Shown here piece by piece: positions 1 through 11,185 of a DNA stretch of 64,000 nucleotides. Positions within the stretch are counted from its first letter, which is position 1; each line of letters begins with the position of its first letter. The notes beneath the pieces are model-generated. The model did no database searches. It had not been told where the DNA came from and saw only the letters and a list, made by a program, of their open reading frames with translations. Origin of the DNA: Tachypleus tridentatus. Taxonomy: Eukaryota > Arthropoda > Merostomata > Xiphosura > Limulidae. Made by a program: the position numbers and the translations under genes. Location: positions 53,994,107 to 54,058,106 of the forward strand of contig NC_134829.1 in assembly GCF_004210375.1 (NCBI RefSeq), read 5' to 3'.

Positions 1-2404
1 ATAATAATTAATGTTTTATTTAAGTTTGCTTTACGTTCAAATTCCGTTTCATGCTCTACAGGCCTAAATCTAAAGAAACAAATCTAGACTATAGCTCCAA
101 CGCTTACTTATATTTCCATAATGGTGTGAAAACAAAAAAATGACATATAAATGACATGTACTAAAAATATAAGGTAATTAAGGAATATTATATGTTGTGG
201 TATATTATATCTATATTTTGTTTTATAATTACTATGTGTGAAGTCAAAGAAATGACATCGTAAGTGTAATTTTTTTAAGAATATATTTTACGTGTTTATG
301 TGACATACAATTCTTTTATTCTCGCGTATTAATTCACATTACGTGCGTTACTCTCACAACATATAGGCCTAGTAATACTTTTGTTTTCAAAATTTAGTTC
401 CCCTGAAAAATACATACTTTACTGTAGAACAACAAATCTTCACAATATTTATATTCATGTTTAATATAAATATGCATTATTATTTCATGCGTTAATAGAA
501 TGTAAAATTATACCGGATATTTCCGTTTCTTGGTTGTGTTGTTTCTACAACCTTAAAATTATAGCGGGCGCAAAATTCCTCAAGTTTGTTATAATAGTAG
601 AATCACTAGAATTAAATTATCTAATTTTTTGGAACTTTTCTCTAAAGTAAAATTATTACATTATATTTGTAATGAAAATAACTAATATACCTATAATAAT
701 ACGCAAGTAAACAGTTACTGACGCTCCATTGTATCGTAAGCTATGATCGAACGTTTGAAGAAGAGATTGTAACTTTTTATCCGGCGGCAGCCTATGATGA
801 AATAAGGCCTGTCATGGTCATGTGGTTAGTGCGCGCTACTTGAAATCCGATCGTTACGGATATCCCCTTCATACTAAACATGGTGGCCCTTTACAGCCGT
901 GTGGGTGTTATAACTTTTTATCTTTGTTAACAACTGGTACCATTTTCTAAGTTACAGGTTGAGTTGCTTGTATATTATCTTAAATTCAGTTGTCAGTTTA
1001 TAGGATAAGTTTTGTTAAAAATCGAACTCTTGGTATATAAATATTTAGGTTAGATATAAGTAAATAACAAAATTTTTTTAGCAAATCAAGAAAGAAAACT
1101 AATAGCGCATGACCACAGAATCCAATGGACAGTTGATTATAGCCTACTTTGTTGAGTGCTCTATATATGTTATTCTAAATTCGGTACACCATAATTCTAA
1201 CAATAAGACTGGTAAAAACTGGTTTTGTGCACCACCTTGCTTTCCTAGTTCAAAGAACACCGTTAACTCATGACCTCTCTTCTCTGTTAAAATTACAATT
1301 TTACTCAGTACGATATCACTTTAGTTTGGTTATAGCTCTAGTGTTTAGCTGAAATAATATTATAGCTAGTACAGCTTGAAGTACAAGTACAGTATTATAA
1401 TAAATGTTTGTATTAGATTAGTATATTTTTGAAATACGTAAATACATCTGTCTGACACACGAAGCAGTTTACTGGCAAGAGAAGTTCCACTGATAATATA
1501 CTGGATAGTAGTTGTAACAAGAAAGCAAATGAACCTCTGGATAAAGGTGAAATGACAATCATAATATGAATCCTGAAGCAGTACAACAATAGTTGGCGGG
1601 AACTCATGATAACTAGCTGCCTTCTTTCCAGTTTTTTTACTATTAAATTACAGACACCTAAGGCAAACAACACTCGTGTAAATTTAAACATTAAAAATAA
1701 ATACTGAATATCAAATTGAAAATTTAGAAATTTCTCATCTTATTTCAAATTACACTGTGGTAATGATGATGAATTTTTATACAAAAAATCCGTGTGTTTT
1801 TTTTAAGACACAAACTGTACGTTAGCCTTTTTGCACTAAGTATTGAAAAAATAGAAGTCCACATTCTGATATTATACGACGAAGAATACTGGTGACCAAT
1901 GAATGTTTATACAAGAATTTCATGTAGTTTATTTTATTAATTCAACATCACAACATTGTATTCTTAAAAGCCACTATACTTCTTATATTGATTACTCATT
2001 CACAAATCTAATGGTGCTAGTCTGTTGATGGTACAAATATTAAATTGAAAAAACATTATAAAACCAATTAACATTTTGACTTCACTATGTTTGATGTATC
2101 TAGATAGCTAATTGTTTAAATAATTATCTATCATCAATTAAACATTTAAACTTTATATAATCACATTTATCAAATTGAAAAGAGAACCAACATACATTAA
2201 TCCGTATTCGGTTTGGTATAGTACTAACCGTCTCTCTAGAATACAGTGAATTATATGAAAAATACTTATTACAATTTTAAATTACGTTTTTCATCTTAAA
2301 ATTAATTTTCTCTTGCTGTTAATTCATGCCATCAATTTACGAGTTTCAGTCAAATAATTCACCATCATTAAAATTTCAGTAGTATGGGATAAGTCCTTTC
2401 ATCT
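1..2404. other. Downstream flank of exon A, unit 1 (no gene)
   Basis: No coding signal is seen. From about 700 the sequence is paralogous to the flank of exon B at about 3090-4730; shared words include the stretch around 1310-1340 and 3450-3480. This marks an old duplication of terminal exon plus 3' flank. A tRNA-like SINE head lies at about 807-915. Counterparts are 18483-20972 and 33307-35616. Confidence 0.6.
807..915 (+). repeat. tRNA-derived SINE head fragment (unit 1)
   Basis: A short stretch resembles a tRNA head: a box-A-like part with GTGGTTAGTG, then GGATATCCCC where a B box would be, then the SINE phrase CCGTGTGGGTGTTATAAC. The copies in units 2 and 3 are better preserved and read GGGTTCGAATCCCC. 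The rest of the SINE body is missing. Confidence 0.6.
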
Positions 2405-2556
2405 TTAACACTCACAAGTGACAGTACATTTATCATTTCCGTCTTTACAACACTCAGAACTGTTATCCTTGGAGTTACAAACACATTTCATCTTTCCGTC
2501 TTCACAGCAACAAGTAACGACACATGTACAGCAGTTATCGTCTCTCATCGTTTCAT
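2405..2556 (-). CDS. Terminal exon A1 of cysteine-rich metallothionein-like gene, one-module form
   Basis: The exon reads from an AG acceptor at 2558-2557 to TAA at 2407-2405. It encodes ETMRDDNCCTCVVTCCC..., then GKMKCVCNSK, QCC-like ECC, and ends CTVTCEC, 49 residues. Entry phase 1 matches the leader exon at 5722-5734; a first ATG at residue 3 could also serve as start. Relative to A2 and A3 (365 nt) it lacks 213 nt, exactly 71 codons, equal to one cysteine module, so the frame is kept. The first exon base is A instead of G, changing the junction codon from Gly to Asp. Function is inferred as metal binding from Cys-X-Cys and Cys-Cys spacing and the lack of a signal peptide. No leader exon specific to A was found upstream. 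Confidence 0.5.
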
Positions 2557-3060
2557 CTATATAAAAGATTCAGGAACACTTTTAGTACAATAAAAATTGC
2601 TGCTTAATTTTCTTTTCAATATTACTTATGTATTATATTTGTTACTCATGTCTTTCAATAGTTTTAAAACTTATGTTGTGACCGATACTCGATCGTATAA
2701 TCTGTTTTTGTCAAAAATGGACCTTTTACAAAATTAATTTACAAAATTAAAGGTACGTAAATTACAGAAACATGTGTTAAAATAACACATTCTATTTCGT
2801 AGAATTAACACTCGTCTGTTGGATGAAATGCAACATCTAATATTCAGATTTAAGATGACAGCATCATCCTGAACTGATAAAATTATATCAGTTCTGTTCA
2901 CTGACGTAAAATATGTTTGGTCAGTTTCACAAAATTTCGAAGCATGACAAACATGTGGGTGGTTTCTTGAGATAATCATGTATTTAAATAAACTAACTAT
3001 TCATTTTGCAACCATAAGTAATTTACTTATTGATAAGCGTTTTGTAACTCTCCTTTCTAA
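2557..3060 (-). other. Intron-like sequence upstream of exon A1
   Basis: This is paralogous to the intron of gene B (about 5110-5560). Both share the region around the 17-nt word GTCTGTTGGATGAAATG and the word ATTCATTTTGCA. Homology ends near 3030-3060, inside what corresponds to the B intron, so the duplicated copy stops before reaching the leader exon. Counterparts are 21340-21840 and 35985-36490. Confidence 0.6.
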
Positions 3061-4732
3061 AATAATTAAGTTACGTCTCTAACGAAACGTACAGAAATAA
3101 GTAAATAGTTACTGATGGTTCGTGTGTCATAAGAATTGATCGACAGTTTGAAGTAGAGAAGGTGCCTTCCCACCGACGCGAGCCTTTGTTACATAAAGAA
3201 ATTAGAATATGTTGCACTTGACGAACCCTAAGCTCTAGGGTGTTAGTAATTTTCGATCCATGTAATATAAATATCGGTCTGCAAGTTGTTGTAAAATATC
3301 TTGATTCAGCTATACTAACATCTAGTATTTTACACATTATTACATATTTAATTTCGCTGTTACCAGTTTAAATGTTACAGACCTAGACAGCGCTGGCTCA
3401 TGACCTGTATTTTCTGATCATATCGGTCAGTTATCAAATTGTACTAGGTACGATATCACTTTGGTTTGGTTATAGCTCAATATTTAGCTTTAACTATGTT
3501 AGGTTACATGTACATCAGTTTACATCTAATATATGTAAGGGCATCTGTCTGAGACATGAACCAATCTACTGGCAACGAATTCCACTGTTAACCTTCTGAA
3601 TAGTAGTTGTTGCATTAGATTAGATAGAACTGTGGATAAAAAGAGCAACGGTAAATACAATTTCGATCTTCAAGGTGAACCAGATCATATCCACAATTAC
3701 TGTGTAGATTAGCAACAATAAACAGATACTCCATAAACATCTGTTGCTTTCTCTTCTAATGAAATGACCCCGTTATGGCCACAATGTAAAACGTTCGACT
3801 AGTAATATTTGAGTCACCGATTCGAATATCACTTCCACACAATATCCTTTACTATTTCATCGTGGAAGTGTTTTATGTGTAGGTTAGTCTTACAATTTGT
3901 CGATGATGACCGGTAGCCTTCCCTCTGGTATTTCCCTCGTAAATCTCAGAAGAATATTAGAGAAGTCCTCGTGTAGTTTAGCGCGAATATCAAAACAAAT
4001 AAAAAAAAATAAATATCTGTCAATGATAAAAGAGCATAGTAATTTTAAATTAAATCAATTTCCTGTATGGTAATAGGGATAATATATTAAAATTATGTGT
4101 TTTGTTTGTACGCAAAACTGCATACAAGTCTACCTGAACTTACCATCGTAAGGATCGAACTCCATATTCTGATATTATCAGAATAAGGTTACTGCCGATT
4201 CAATAAAACTTTTATACAGTAATTTGGTATCATCCTTGTTTTATTAATTTAACATCGTAAAATTATATTCTTAAAAATATTCTCTATAGTTTCTTGTATC
4301 GATTCCTTTGTCACGAATTTGTTTTAAGACGTTATAAAAATCCTAAAGTACCCGTCTGCATAAGGTATAATGATTAAAGAAAAATATATTAAAGTAATTA
4401 ACATTATATTTAAGCATGTTTGATATATCTAGCTAATTATATAACAAATCCTCATGAGCCCTTAACTGAAAAGTTCAAATATATATAATAATATTTATCG
4501 AATTAGAAAGAGAACCAATATACTTTTATCGGTATTCAGTGTGATAAACTGCTGTCTCTCATTCTGTGAAAGATTTGAAAAATATTTACGTTAAAGTTAC
4601 ACATTTGAAGTACGTATATCATAATAAAATTAATATCCTCTTATTGATCAGTACCATTCAATTTAAGTGTTTCTCACTCAAACAATTCACAAACATTGAA
4701 AGTTCAGTAATATAGGATTAATCCTTCCTTTT
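3061..4732. other. Downstream flank of exon B, unit 1 (no gene)
   Basis: Non-coding. Paralogous to about 700-2400. It contains a decayed SINE (about 3768-4012) and, on the minus strand, a possible polyadenylation signal AATAAA at 4245-4240, about 490 nt after the stop of gene B. The equivalent position after exon A2 also has AATAAA (20503-20498). A tRNA-like B-box word lies near 4150 on the minus strand. Confidence 0.5.
3768..4012 (+). repeat. Decayed tRNA-derived SINE, unit 1
   Basis: The order of phrases matches the main SINE family of this window: a tRNA-like head, then GATGATGACCGGTAGCCTTC, CCCTCTGGTATT, and a tail with TGTAGTTTAGCGCGAA followed by an A-rich end. It is strongly diverged. 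Confidence 0.6.
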
Positions 4733-5734
4733 TCAACACAGACAACTAACAGTACATTTATCCTTTCTCTTCTTACCTTCTTCACAACACTGAGAAGTGT
4801 TATCCTTACAGTTACAAACACATTTCATCTTTCCGTTTTCACACCAGCAGGTAACGTTACAAACACAACTGTTCTTCTTTCTGGTTTCTACACAATCCTC
4901 GCATGACTCCTTCTTACAGTCTGGACTACAACATGTATCTCCGCATTCACAAACGACAGTAACTGTACATTTGTTTTTCCCTTCTTTAGCTTCTGTACAA
5001 CATTGAGATGTGTCATCCTTACAGTTACAGACGCATTTCATCTTTCCATTTTCACAGCGACAAGTAACGACACATGTACAACAGCTGTCGTCGGTCTTTG
5101 ATTCACCTATTTTAAAATAAACTTTAGTTACATCTTACATACAATAAAAAACTTCCTGCTTAATTTTTTTTCAAAATTATTTATTTATTCTTGGTCGCAT
5201 AACTTACTTCTTTTTGTCAAAAATGAAGCTTCAATATTTAAGTCTACAAAATTAAAAGGTACGTCTGAAATAATTAGGAAAATCTTTTTTAAAATAACAC
5301 TTTCTATTCCGTAGAATTAATACACGTCTGTTGGATGAAATGCAACATCGAATATTCAGATTTAAGATAACAGCATCATGATGGACTGATAAAAATAGCT
5401 CAGTTCTGTTAACTGACGTAAAATATGTGTGGTTAGTCTTACCAACTGGGGAACGGAACAAACATGTAGGTGTTTTCTTGATACACATGTATTTACATAA
5501 ACTAACTATTCATTTTGCAGCTAATTTACTTAAATTGATATAAGTACAAAACTCCTGTATTTATATCTCTACAACTATCAATATTATTACAGTTCAGACA
5601 TGTGTGTTTATGGAACTCAGTATTGTTATCAGGTAAAAGTGTTTGTATTATTCTCTAAACCTAAGTTTTAACAGTTTACCCCATGAGTAGCAACTTTCAC
5701 ATAGACAAGAAAATAACTTACCAGCTTTTTTCAT
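4733..5734 (-). CDS. Gene B1: cysteine-rich metallothionein-like protein (two exons)
   Basis: Leader exon 5734-5722 (ATG AAA AAA GCT G) ends at a GTAAGT donor. Exon 2, 5106-4733, follows an AG acceptor after an AT-rich tract and enters in the matching phase. The predicted protein is 128 residues starting MKKAGESKTDDSCCTC, with 30 cysteines (23 percent) in two modules that share GKMKCVCNCK, QCC, and KCTV near the module ends; it closes with CTVSCLC. There is no hydrophobic signal peptide, so a cytosolic protein is expected. Dense Cys-X-Cys and Cys-Cys pairs suggest metal binding as in metallothioneins; a VWC-like reading (C-x-C-x2-G-x3-C) is the alternative. The tryptophan in CWC is unusual for metallothionein. 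The short first exon with a phase-1 intron resembles metallothionein genes. The three unit copies keep almost all cysteines. Confidence 0.6.
5107..5721 (-). other. Intron of gene B1 (615 nt)
   Basis: The intron is bounded by GTAAGT (5721-5716) and AG (5108-5107) on the minus strand. It is AT-rich with no coding signal. The exon-2-proximal part is duplicated upstream of exon A1. The same intron is at 23889-24501 in unit 2 and 38540-39153 in unit 3. Confidence 0.6.
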
Positions 5735-5829
5735 CTTCAGGGTAATTCTACTCAACTAACAACTACGGTTTGTAAACTGTTTCGTGTATTACAATAGTAA
5801 TAACTAACTTTCCTTTTCTCAACAACCTC

Positions 5830-5836
5830 TATTTAT
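5830..5836 (-). promoter_or_regulatory. TATA-like box of gene B1
   Basis: On the minus strand ATAAATA lies about 96 nt before the leader ATG. The same word is at 24616-24610 and 39268-39262 in front of the other two leader exons. The spacing would place the start of transcription near 5800 and give a 5' UTR of about 70 nt. No experiment supports this. Confidence 0.4.
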
Positions 5837-5895
5837 TGAAACAATTCTTGTAACAAAATGTGCCGTGTGAAACATTCGAGATAATCCCGCGGTTC

Positions 5896-5902
5896 GTGTG
5901 CA
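5896..5902 (-). promoter_or_regulatory. Metal-response-element-like core upstream of gene B1
   Basis: The minus strand reads TGCACAC, which fits the MTF-1 binding core TGCRCNC, about 165 nt before the leader ATG. It is kept at 24682-24676 and 39334-39328. A 7-base degenerate word is weak evidence alone, and the copies are recent duplicates. Confidence 0.25.
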
Positions 5903-5959
5903 GCTTCTTGAATGATCTGCTCGGGAACAATTAGTCATCACATCCATTATCTAATCTTG

Positions 5960-6510
5960 TTTGTAGTGGTACGTGCCAGTTAATGACCACAGCAACTTGT
6001 TATCTTATGGTATTTATCGAAGTATTGACCCCAGAGTGGACTTACAGGATAGGTCAGTATCATCCTGCGCTACCATGGGGTGTTATTTGGGGCCGAGTGA
6101 CGGTTCGCCATATTGATGGTTACTTACAAGTTTGAAACTGGCACGTCGTTCACAAAGTACTCCCGATGAGAGAAAGTTTGAACGTGTTTAATCGGATAGG
6201 ATAACGAAATTGGTATCTCGCATTTCTAATGACCCTTCGATCTCGGCGAAAACCATACTCTATCACGTGCCTGTCCAGGTTCCCAGTCACCAAAGAATTT
6301 ACATTTCATTACACCATGTCGGTGTTTAAGTACATAATTTTGCTTGTCCGGAATCGATATATATTTGCACGAGTTCCTGGGGTGTACTATAGAATCCTAT
6401 CTAAGGCTAGGTATAAGTTGTTACTCCGGCTTGAGACGGACCACCAGCTGCTGGAGCCGAGAGACTTTTTAAAATCACTGTTTTCCCCTACGTCACATCA
6501 ATATTGACCA
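5960..6510 (+). mobile_element. 3' fragment of a LINE (C-terminal end of the polyprotein), unit 1
   Basis: On the plus strand a decayed reading frame gives WGVIWGRVTVRHIDGY, WHVVHKVLPMRESLNVF, then FPVTKEFTFHYTMSVFKYII and RNRYIFARVPGVYYRILS. This resembles the tail after the reverse transcriptase of LINE proteins, with a degraded zinc-finger-like part, and parallels the tail of the Tx1-like element at 50.2 kb (LARQVICSAR...). There are at least two in-frame stops. It begins about 60 nt beyond the metal-response-like motif of gene B1. Confidence 0.45.
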
Positions 6511-6667
6511 TCAGTAACAACAAGGTTGCTTTAATAATTTAACATTACTCTGTGTGTTTATTGTTTTGTAAATATGAAAAATTCAACTGAAAATTTATTA
6601 TTTCCAATTTGTATTATAATTTTCTTTATATTCCTTCTTATTTCAGTTGTCACCCACTGTTACAGCT

Positions 6668-6742
6668 GTAAGTCTACGGATTTCCAACGCTAAAATCAGG
6701 CGTTTGATTCCCCTCGGTGGAGTCAGAAGATAATCCCCGTAT
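6668..6742 (+). repeat. SINE family II fragment
   Basis: It holds the phrase CTGTAAGTCTACGGATT, then CAACGCTAAAATCAGG, then GTTTGATTCCCCTCGGTGG, a tRNA-like head typical of a SINE abundant in horseshoe crabs (recognised from memory). The tail is cut where the next SINE starts. Confidence 0.65.
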
Positions 6743-6980
6743 GGTTAAAGCTCGTAATCTGAGGGTTGCGAGTTCTAATACCTGTCGCACCAAATATGCG
6801 TGGGGTCGTTATAATGTCACAGTCAATCCCACTATTCGTTGGTAAAAAATAAGCCCAAGAGTTCGTGGTGGGTGGTGATGACCAGCTGTCTTCTCCCAAT
6901 CTAACACTACTAAATTATGAACGGATAATGCACATAGCTCTTGTGTAGCTTTGCACGAAATATTAAAACAAAATACATTA
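6743..6980 (+). repeat. SINE family I copy
   Basis: It starts with a tRNA-like head (GTAATCTGAGGGTTGCGAG), continues with CAATCCCACTATTCGTTGG and GTGGGTGGTGATGACCAGCT, and ends in TGTAGCTTTGCACGAAAT with an A-rich tail. It lies in the unit 1 spacer at the edge of the first sub-repeat. Confidence 0.85.
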
Positions 6981-6989
6981 AAATTCAAG

Positions 6990-9780
6990 TACAACCTATT
7001 AAAATGTTTATAAACTGTCTGAAATTTATCCTTGTAATAAATATCAACATTTGTTTTGTTGTTATTAACACAAAATTACATAACGACGTGATTATGTTTT
7101 TCCCATAACAAGTATCCAAACTGTCGTTTCAATACCGTTAGCCACAAAGCTTAGTGTTTTGAGCTAAAGGTTAAGAAACATTTTTCTGTATAGTACATGT
7201 TTCTGACAGGGATTGTGTTAACCATTCCATTCATTCACGTTCAGGTACTCTTTCACTGTGTCACTGTACAATAAAGAAAAAAATGAAACTGTTATTCATT
7301 GTTAGTGTTTCAAAACTGTGTTTTTAGCTGAAATCTATCAGAGAATGTTCGTACAAGATGGAGAAAATTAACGCTTTAAAAATGTATCAGAATGTCTGGA
7401 ATACTTTAACAATAGCCGAACATTATTTCTGAATGAAGATCGACCAAAATACTCAAACAATTCCATCAATGATTAAACACTGATGTGTCTAATTCGTGAA
7501 TTATGAAGTCACATTAAATTGTTTCATTTATTAAATTATTTTACTTCTTGAAACACACCAGTAAAATATAATTGTCCCTCGTCCATTCTGTAAATATGTT
7601 TTGTTTTTCGTTTTTCCATTTTCGCGCAAAGCTACACGAGGGCTATCTGTGTTAGTCGTCCCTAATTTGGCAGTGTGAGACAGTGTAGGGAAAGCAGTTA
7701 GTCATCACCACCCACCGCCAACTCTTGGGCTACTATTTTACAAATAATTGTGGCATTGATCGTCACATTATGATGCCCTCACAGCTAAAAGAGCGAAGAT
7801 GTTTGGTGCGACGGGTATTTGAACCCGCGACCCTCGGATTACGAGTCGAACGTCTTAACCCACCTGGCCATGCCAGACCTATATATGTATGTGCGTATGT
7901 GTTTCTCCTTTTTAAGAGGTTATACAAATTAATATCCTACTCGTTTCTTTAAGTTTTATTATTTCCAAAGAGTAAGTTTATATCTATTTACTTTTTGTAT
8001 TTAAATTGTAACTTATATTTTTTTATTTCCTTCACTTATTTTTATTTTAAGCTTTCGCGAAATTACTATTCGACATTTTAAAACCAATTTACTTAAGAAT
8101 CAGTTTGTAAAAGAATAGCTGAATAAAAATAAACAGTTTAAAATTGTTGTGAATATCCAGTTGTCACATTCATGTGTTTCACAAATTCACTGAGCTTTGA
8201 CTTTTCATGTTCAGACAACATCAACCTATATCTGTACAGAATTTTATTTTTATTTAATGTTAAGCTACCAAACATCTCAAGTCTTTTAAAAGTACCATAA
8301 TTTTTCTATACACATTAAATTACAGTGGAACCCCTCTAATCAGGCCAGTTTGTCTCAGTCCTGAAGGTGGCTGCTTCAGAAGGGTTCAACTGTATGTGAC
8401 AATCTAAAAATTTACTGTTCTCTCTATTTCAAATTAAGTGAGTAAAACGAGTACAATAAATTTGAAACACAACAATCATACTTCGATATTTTGTAGTATG
8501 AACATTAACTTTTAATTATTTATATCATCTCTTAAGTATTTCTCCATAAAATGGTGATTCAGCAAAATATATGAATATTTCATACCACACCCTTGTTTAT
8601 TTGTCTATAACTATGTCTGGGAAAATTTTCGTTATTTGCAGTTTTACTACTAGAGCCAATCAACTCACAATAACTTTGCAAATCTAGAATATATTTCAAA
8701 CATTATATAATATTTTTAGGATTTAAACTAGTTAGATACTTATGGTTCTCGTCTGGGAGTTAACTAGTAAAGTGAAATAAACAAAAGTAAACCTAAAAAT
8801 TCATGAATGTCAAAATATAAGGACCCAGTAGACATAGTTCTCGAGTGTCCAGACTAAATCCGAGATTTCGTGGTTTGTAACTCTCTGATGCGGAAAAGAT
8901 GAACTATTTTATGCACGCAGATGCAGAACTAAGATGAAAATAAAAACCTACTGTTCAATCATACAAAACTAATCCAAAAATGGGAAGGTACCATAGATTC
9001 TGAGCAACTAGCTCTACATTATTATCCATTTATCAAGTTTCCCGAAAAATTCAAGACAACATAGATTATTTAACTCTAAACCAATTCCCAAAGTGTTCGG
9101 CCACAAAGATGCGAAGCTTACAGTTAATACACTTATCTCTTTTTATAAAAGAAAGATATCTTCGTCGGCTTTTCTTCGTCAAATTCTATGACGGATTTCG
9201 CAATGACAACTAAAAAAACGAACTTTTCTATTGTGATCTCCATCTACTAATAAGCAAGTATTTTAGCTGCGTACTTTGACACTTAACCAGGCCTTGAAAT
9301 TAGTCTACTCAAAGTAAAGCCCAAGTGCAGAGGTAATCATTAGAAATCTAATGAGAACATAGTGATCAGTAAGCCATGCTATTAACATTCGTAATATGTA
9401 TTTTGTCTTTTCAAACAACAAGAGTTAAGGTTACTTTAACTATATCAGATAAAATATGAGTTGAATCTAAGCTCTAAGAATTTCAAGATTTTACTATTTT
9501 CATAAAGACATTTAATTTTATTCTTAATTTACTGCAGGTATGTAATTCAAATTATTTTAAGCCTACGTAGTCAAACTTGAGACTGTAAATTTTATCTTTA
9601 ATTAGGCTTACGTTTCTTAGTCCTTGAACTATAGTGTCAAGTACGTAGTATATAGTAAGCCTACATAACTATTTCTGTATTTTTAAGTATTGATCAAGAT
9701 TTTATTAAATATAATCATAGTAAAAATAATTATTTCCCATTTTATCAGGAGGAAGGTTGAGAAGATACTCATATTATTTT
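6990..9780. repeat. Spacer sub-repeat S1 (unit 1)
   Basis: AT-rich non-coding DNA paralogous to S2 (about 10.27-12.48 kb) and S3 (about 14.34-18.48 kb). Landmarks shared by all three include TTATCCTTGTAA near the start and the segment around 8030-8300. S1 and S3 also share the GCCACAAAGATG landmark (about 9100 and 16995) and their end part (about 9540-9690 and 18230-18390). A minus-strand SINE is inserted at 7605-7885. No gene is seen. Confidence 0.7.
7605..7885 (-). repeat. SINE family I copy, nearly full length
   Basis: On the minus strand it begins with a tRNA-like head containing GGGTTCAAATACCCG-like B-box sequence, carries the body CACCACCCACCGCCAACTCT (plus-strand sense), and ends with GCTTTGCGCGAAAATGG. 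About 280 bp long. Confidence 0.85.
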
Positions 9781-9784
9781 CTAA

Positions 9785-9893
9785 TTAAGCACAAAGCCAC
9801 ACATTGGACTATCTCTTCTCTGCCCACCACGGGTATCGCAACCCAATTACCAGTAGTATAAGTTCACAGATATACCGCTGGGCCATTAGAAGA
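9785..9893 (-). repeat. SINE family II copy
   Basis: The minus strand reads GGCCCAGCGGTATATCTGTG, then a B-box-like GGGTTGCGATACCCGTGG and the tail GGCTTTGTGCTTAATTAG. It matches the second SINE family also seen at 6668 and 12218. Confidence 0.75.
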
Positions 9894-10269
9894 AAAAGAG
9901 AAACGGACAGGTAACTAATACATTGAAGTCATTTGGTTTTTATCTCCTATCTGCTTATCTGTGACTTAACTCAAAAGACCAGACGTTTATATCGCTGATG
10001 GTCACGCCACAGAAAGCTTACTGTGTAACTTTTTAACAACAAGGAAGCCAAAAATAGTTTAAATCCAGTAACACGTTTTTCTTTAAATCAATAAGATATC
10101 AAAACACAAACAAGTAATAAACGTAAAATAAATGTTTTAAAATTATATTTTTATAATTTTTATGTTTTAAAAGTAACTTCTATATTTTGACAATGTTAAC
10201 TATTTTTCGTTTCATCTGCGTGTAAGGTTTTTATTAAATTATTAACATTTCAAATGTAACACAAAGATT
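9894..10269. other. Unit 1 spacer, no gene
   Basis: AT-rich DNA without coding signal. The part from about 9995 is repeated at about 39920-40200 in unit 3, including CACGCCACAGAAAGCTTACT. Confidence 0.5.
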
Positions 10270-11185
10270 TTTTTTACACCCTTTTTGACATTTCGTCAAA
10301 TTTGAAAGTTAGTTGGGCTGCGTAACTAATAAATTAAAAAAAACTAAAATTCGACCACGAGGTATTAAAATGTTTATAAACTGTGAGACATTTATCCTTG
10401 TAAAAAATCTCAACATTGTTGTCGTTGTTTTTAAACACAAGATTACATAATGACGTATTTATGGTTTTCCCATCACAAGTATCCAAACTCAAGGTTTATT
10501 GCCTTAAGCCGGAAAACTTATCGTTCGATATTAAAGGTAGAGAAATATTTTTGTATATATTACATATTGCCGAAAGAGATTGTATTAACATTTGCATTCA
10601 TTCACGCGCAGATAGCTCTTGTGTAGCTTTGCGCACAAAAAAACAAACTATTCACTCGTCAAAGTTAAAATTCAGGATGTCTTTCAATGTGTCACGGTGT
10701 AAATAAAAAGAGAAGAAATATGTAATTTATTTTTTGTCTTTCAAAACTGTGTCACTGGCTGAAATCTATTAGAGGATGTTCGTACAGGATCGTGAAAATT
10801 AACGCTTTAAAAATATATCAGAATGTCTGGAATACTTTAACAATGGCCGAACGTTATTATTGAATAAAGATCGACCAAAATACTCAAACAATTCCATCAA
10901 TGATTAAACACTGATGTGTATAATTCGTGAATTATGAAGTCACATCAGATTGTTTTATTTATTAAGTTACTTTACTTATTTAAACACACTAGTAAAATAT
11001 AATTGTTTGTAGTCTATTCCCTATATATAAATGTGTTTCTACTTTAACAAGTTATATAAATTAATATCCAAGTCGTTTCACAAAGTTGATTCCTATTTCA
11101 CTTTTATATTCCAATTTTAAAATATTTTTTTCTATTTCTTTCACTTATTTCTATTTTAAGCGTTCTTGATATCATGTTAATTTCG

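Noticed and set aside
4135-4160. ATG followed by GTAAGT on the minus strand downstream of gene B, as a possible leader exon for A
   Set aside because: It ends in phase 0, which does not fit the phase-1 acceptor of exon A, and it lies in a tRNA-like SINE remnant.
4797-5006. Plus-strand open frames opposite the Cys-rich exons (also 21028-21237 and 23579-23788)
   Set aside because: They are antisense shadows; their Gln/Phe/Ser pattern is forced by the cysteine and lysine codons of the real strand.
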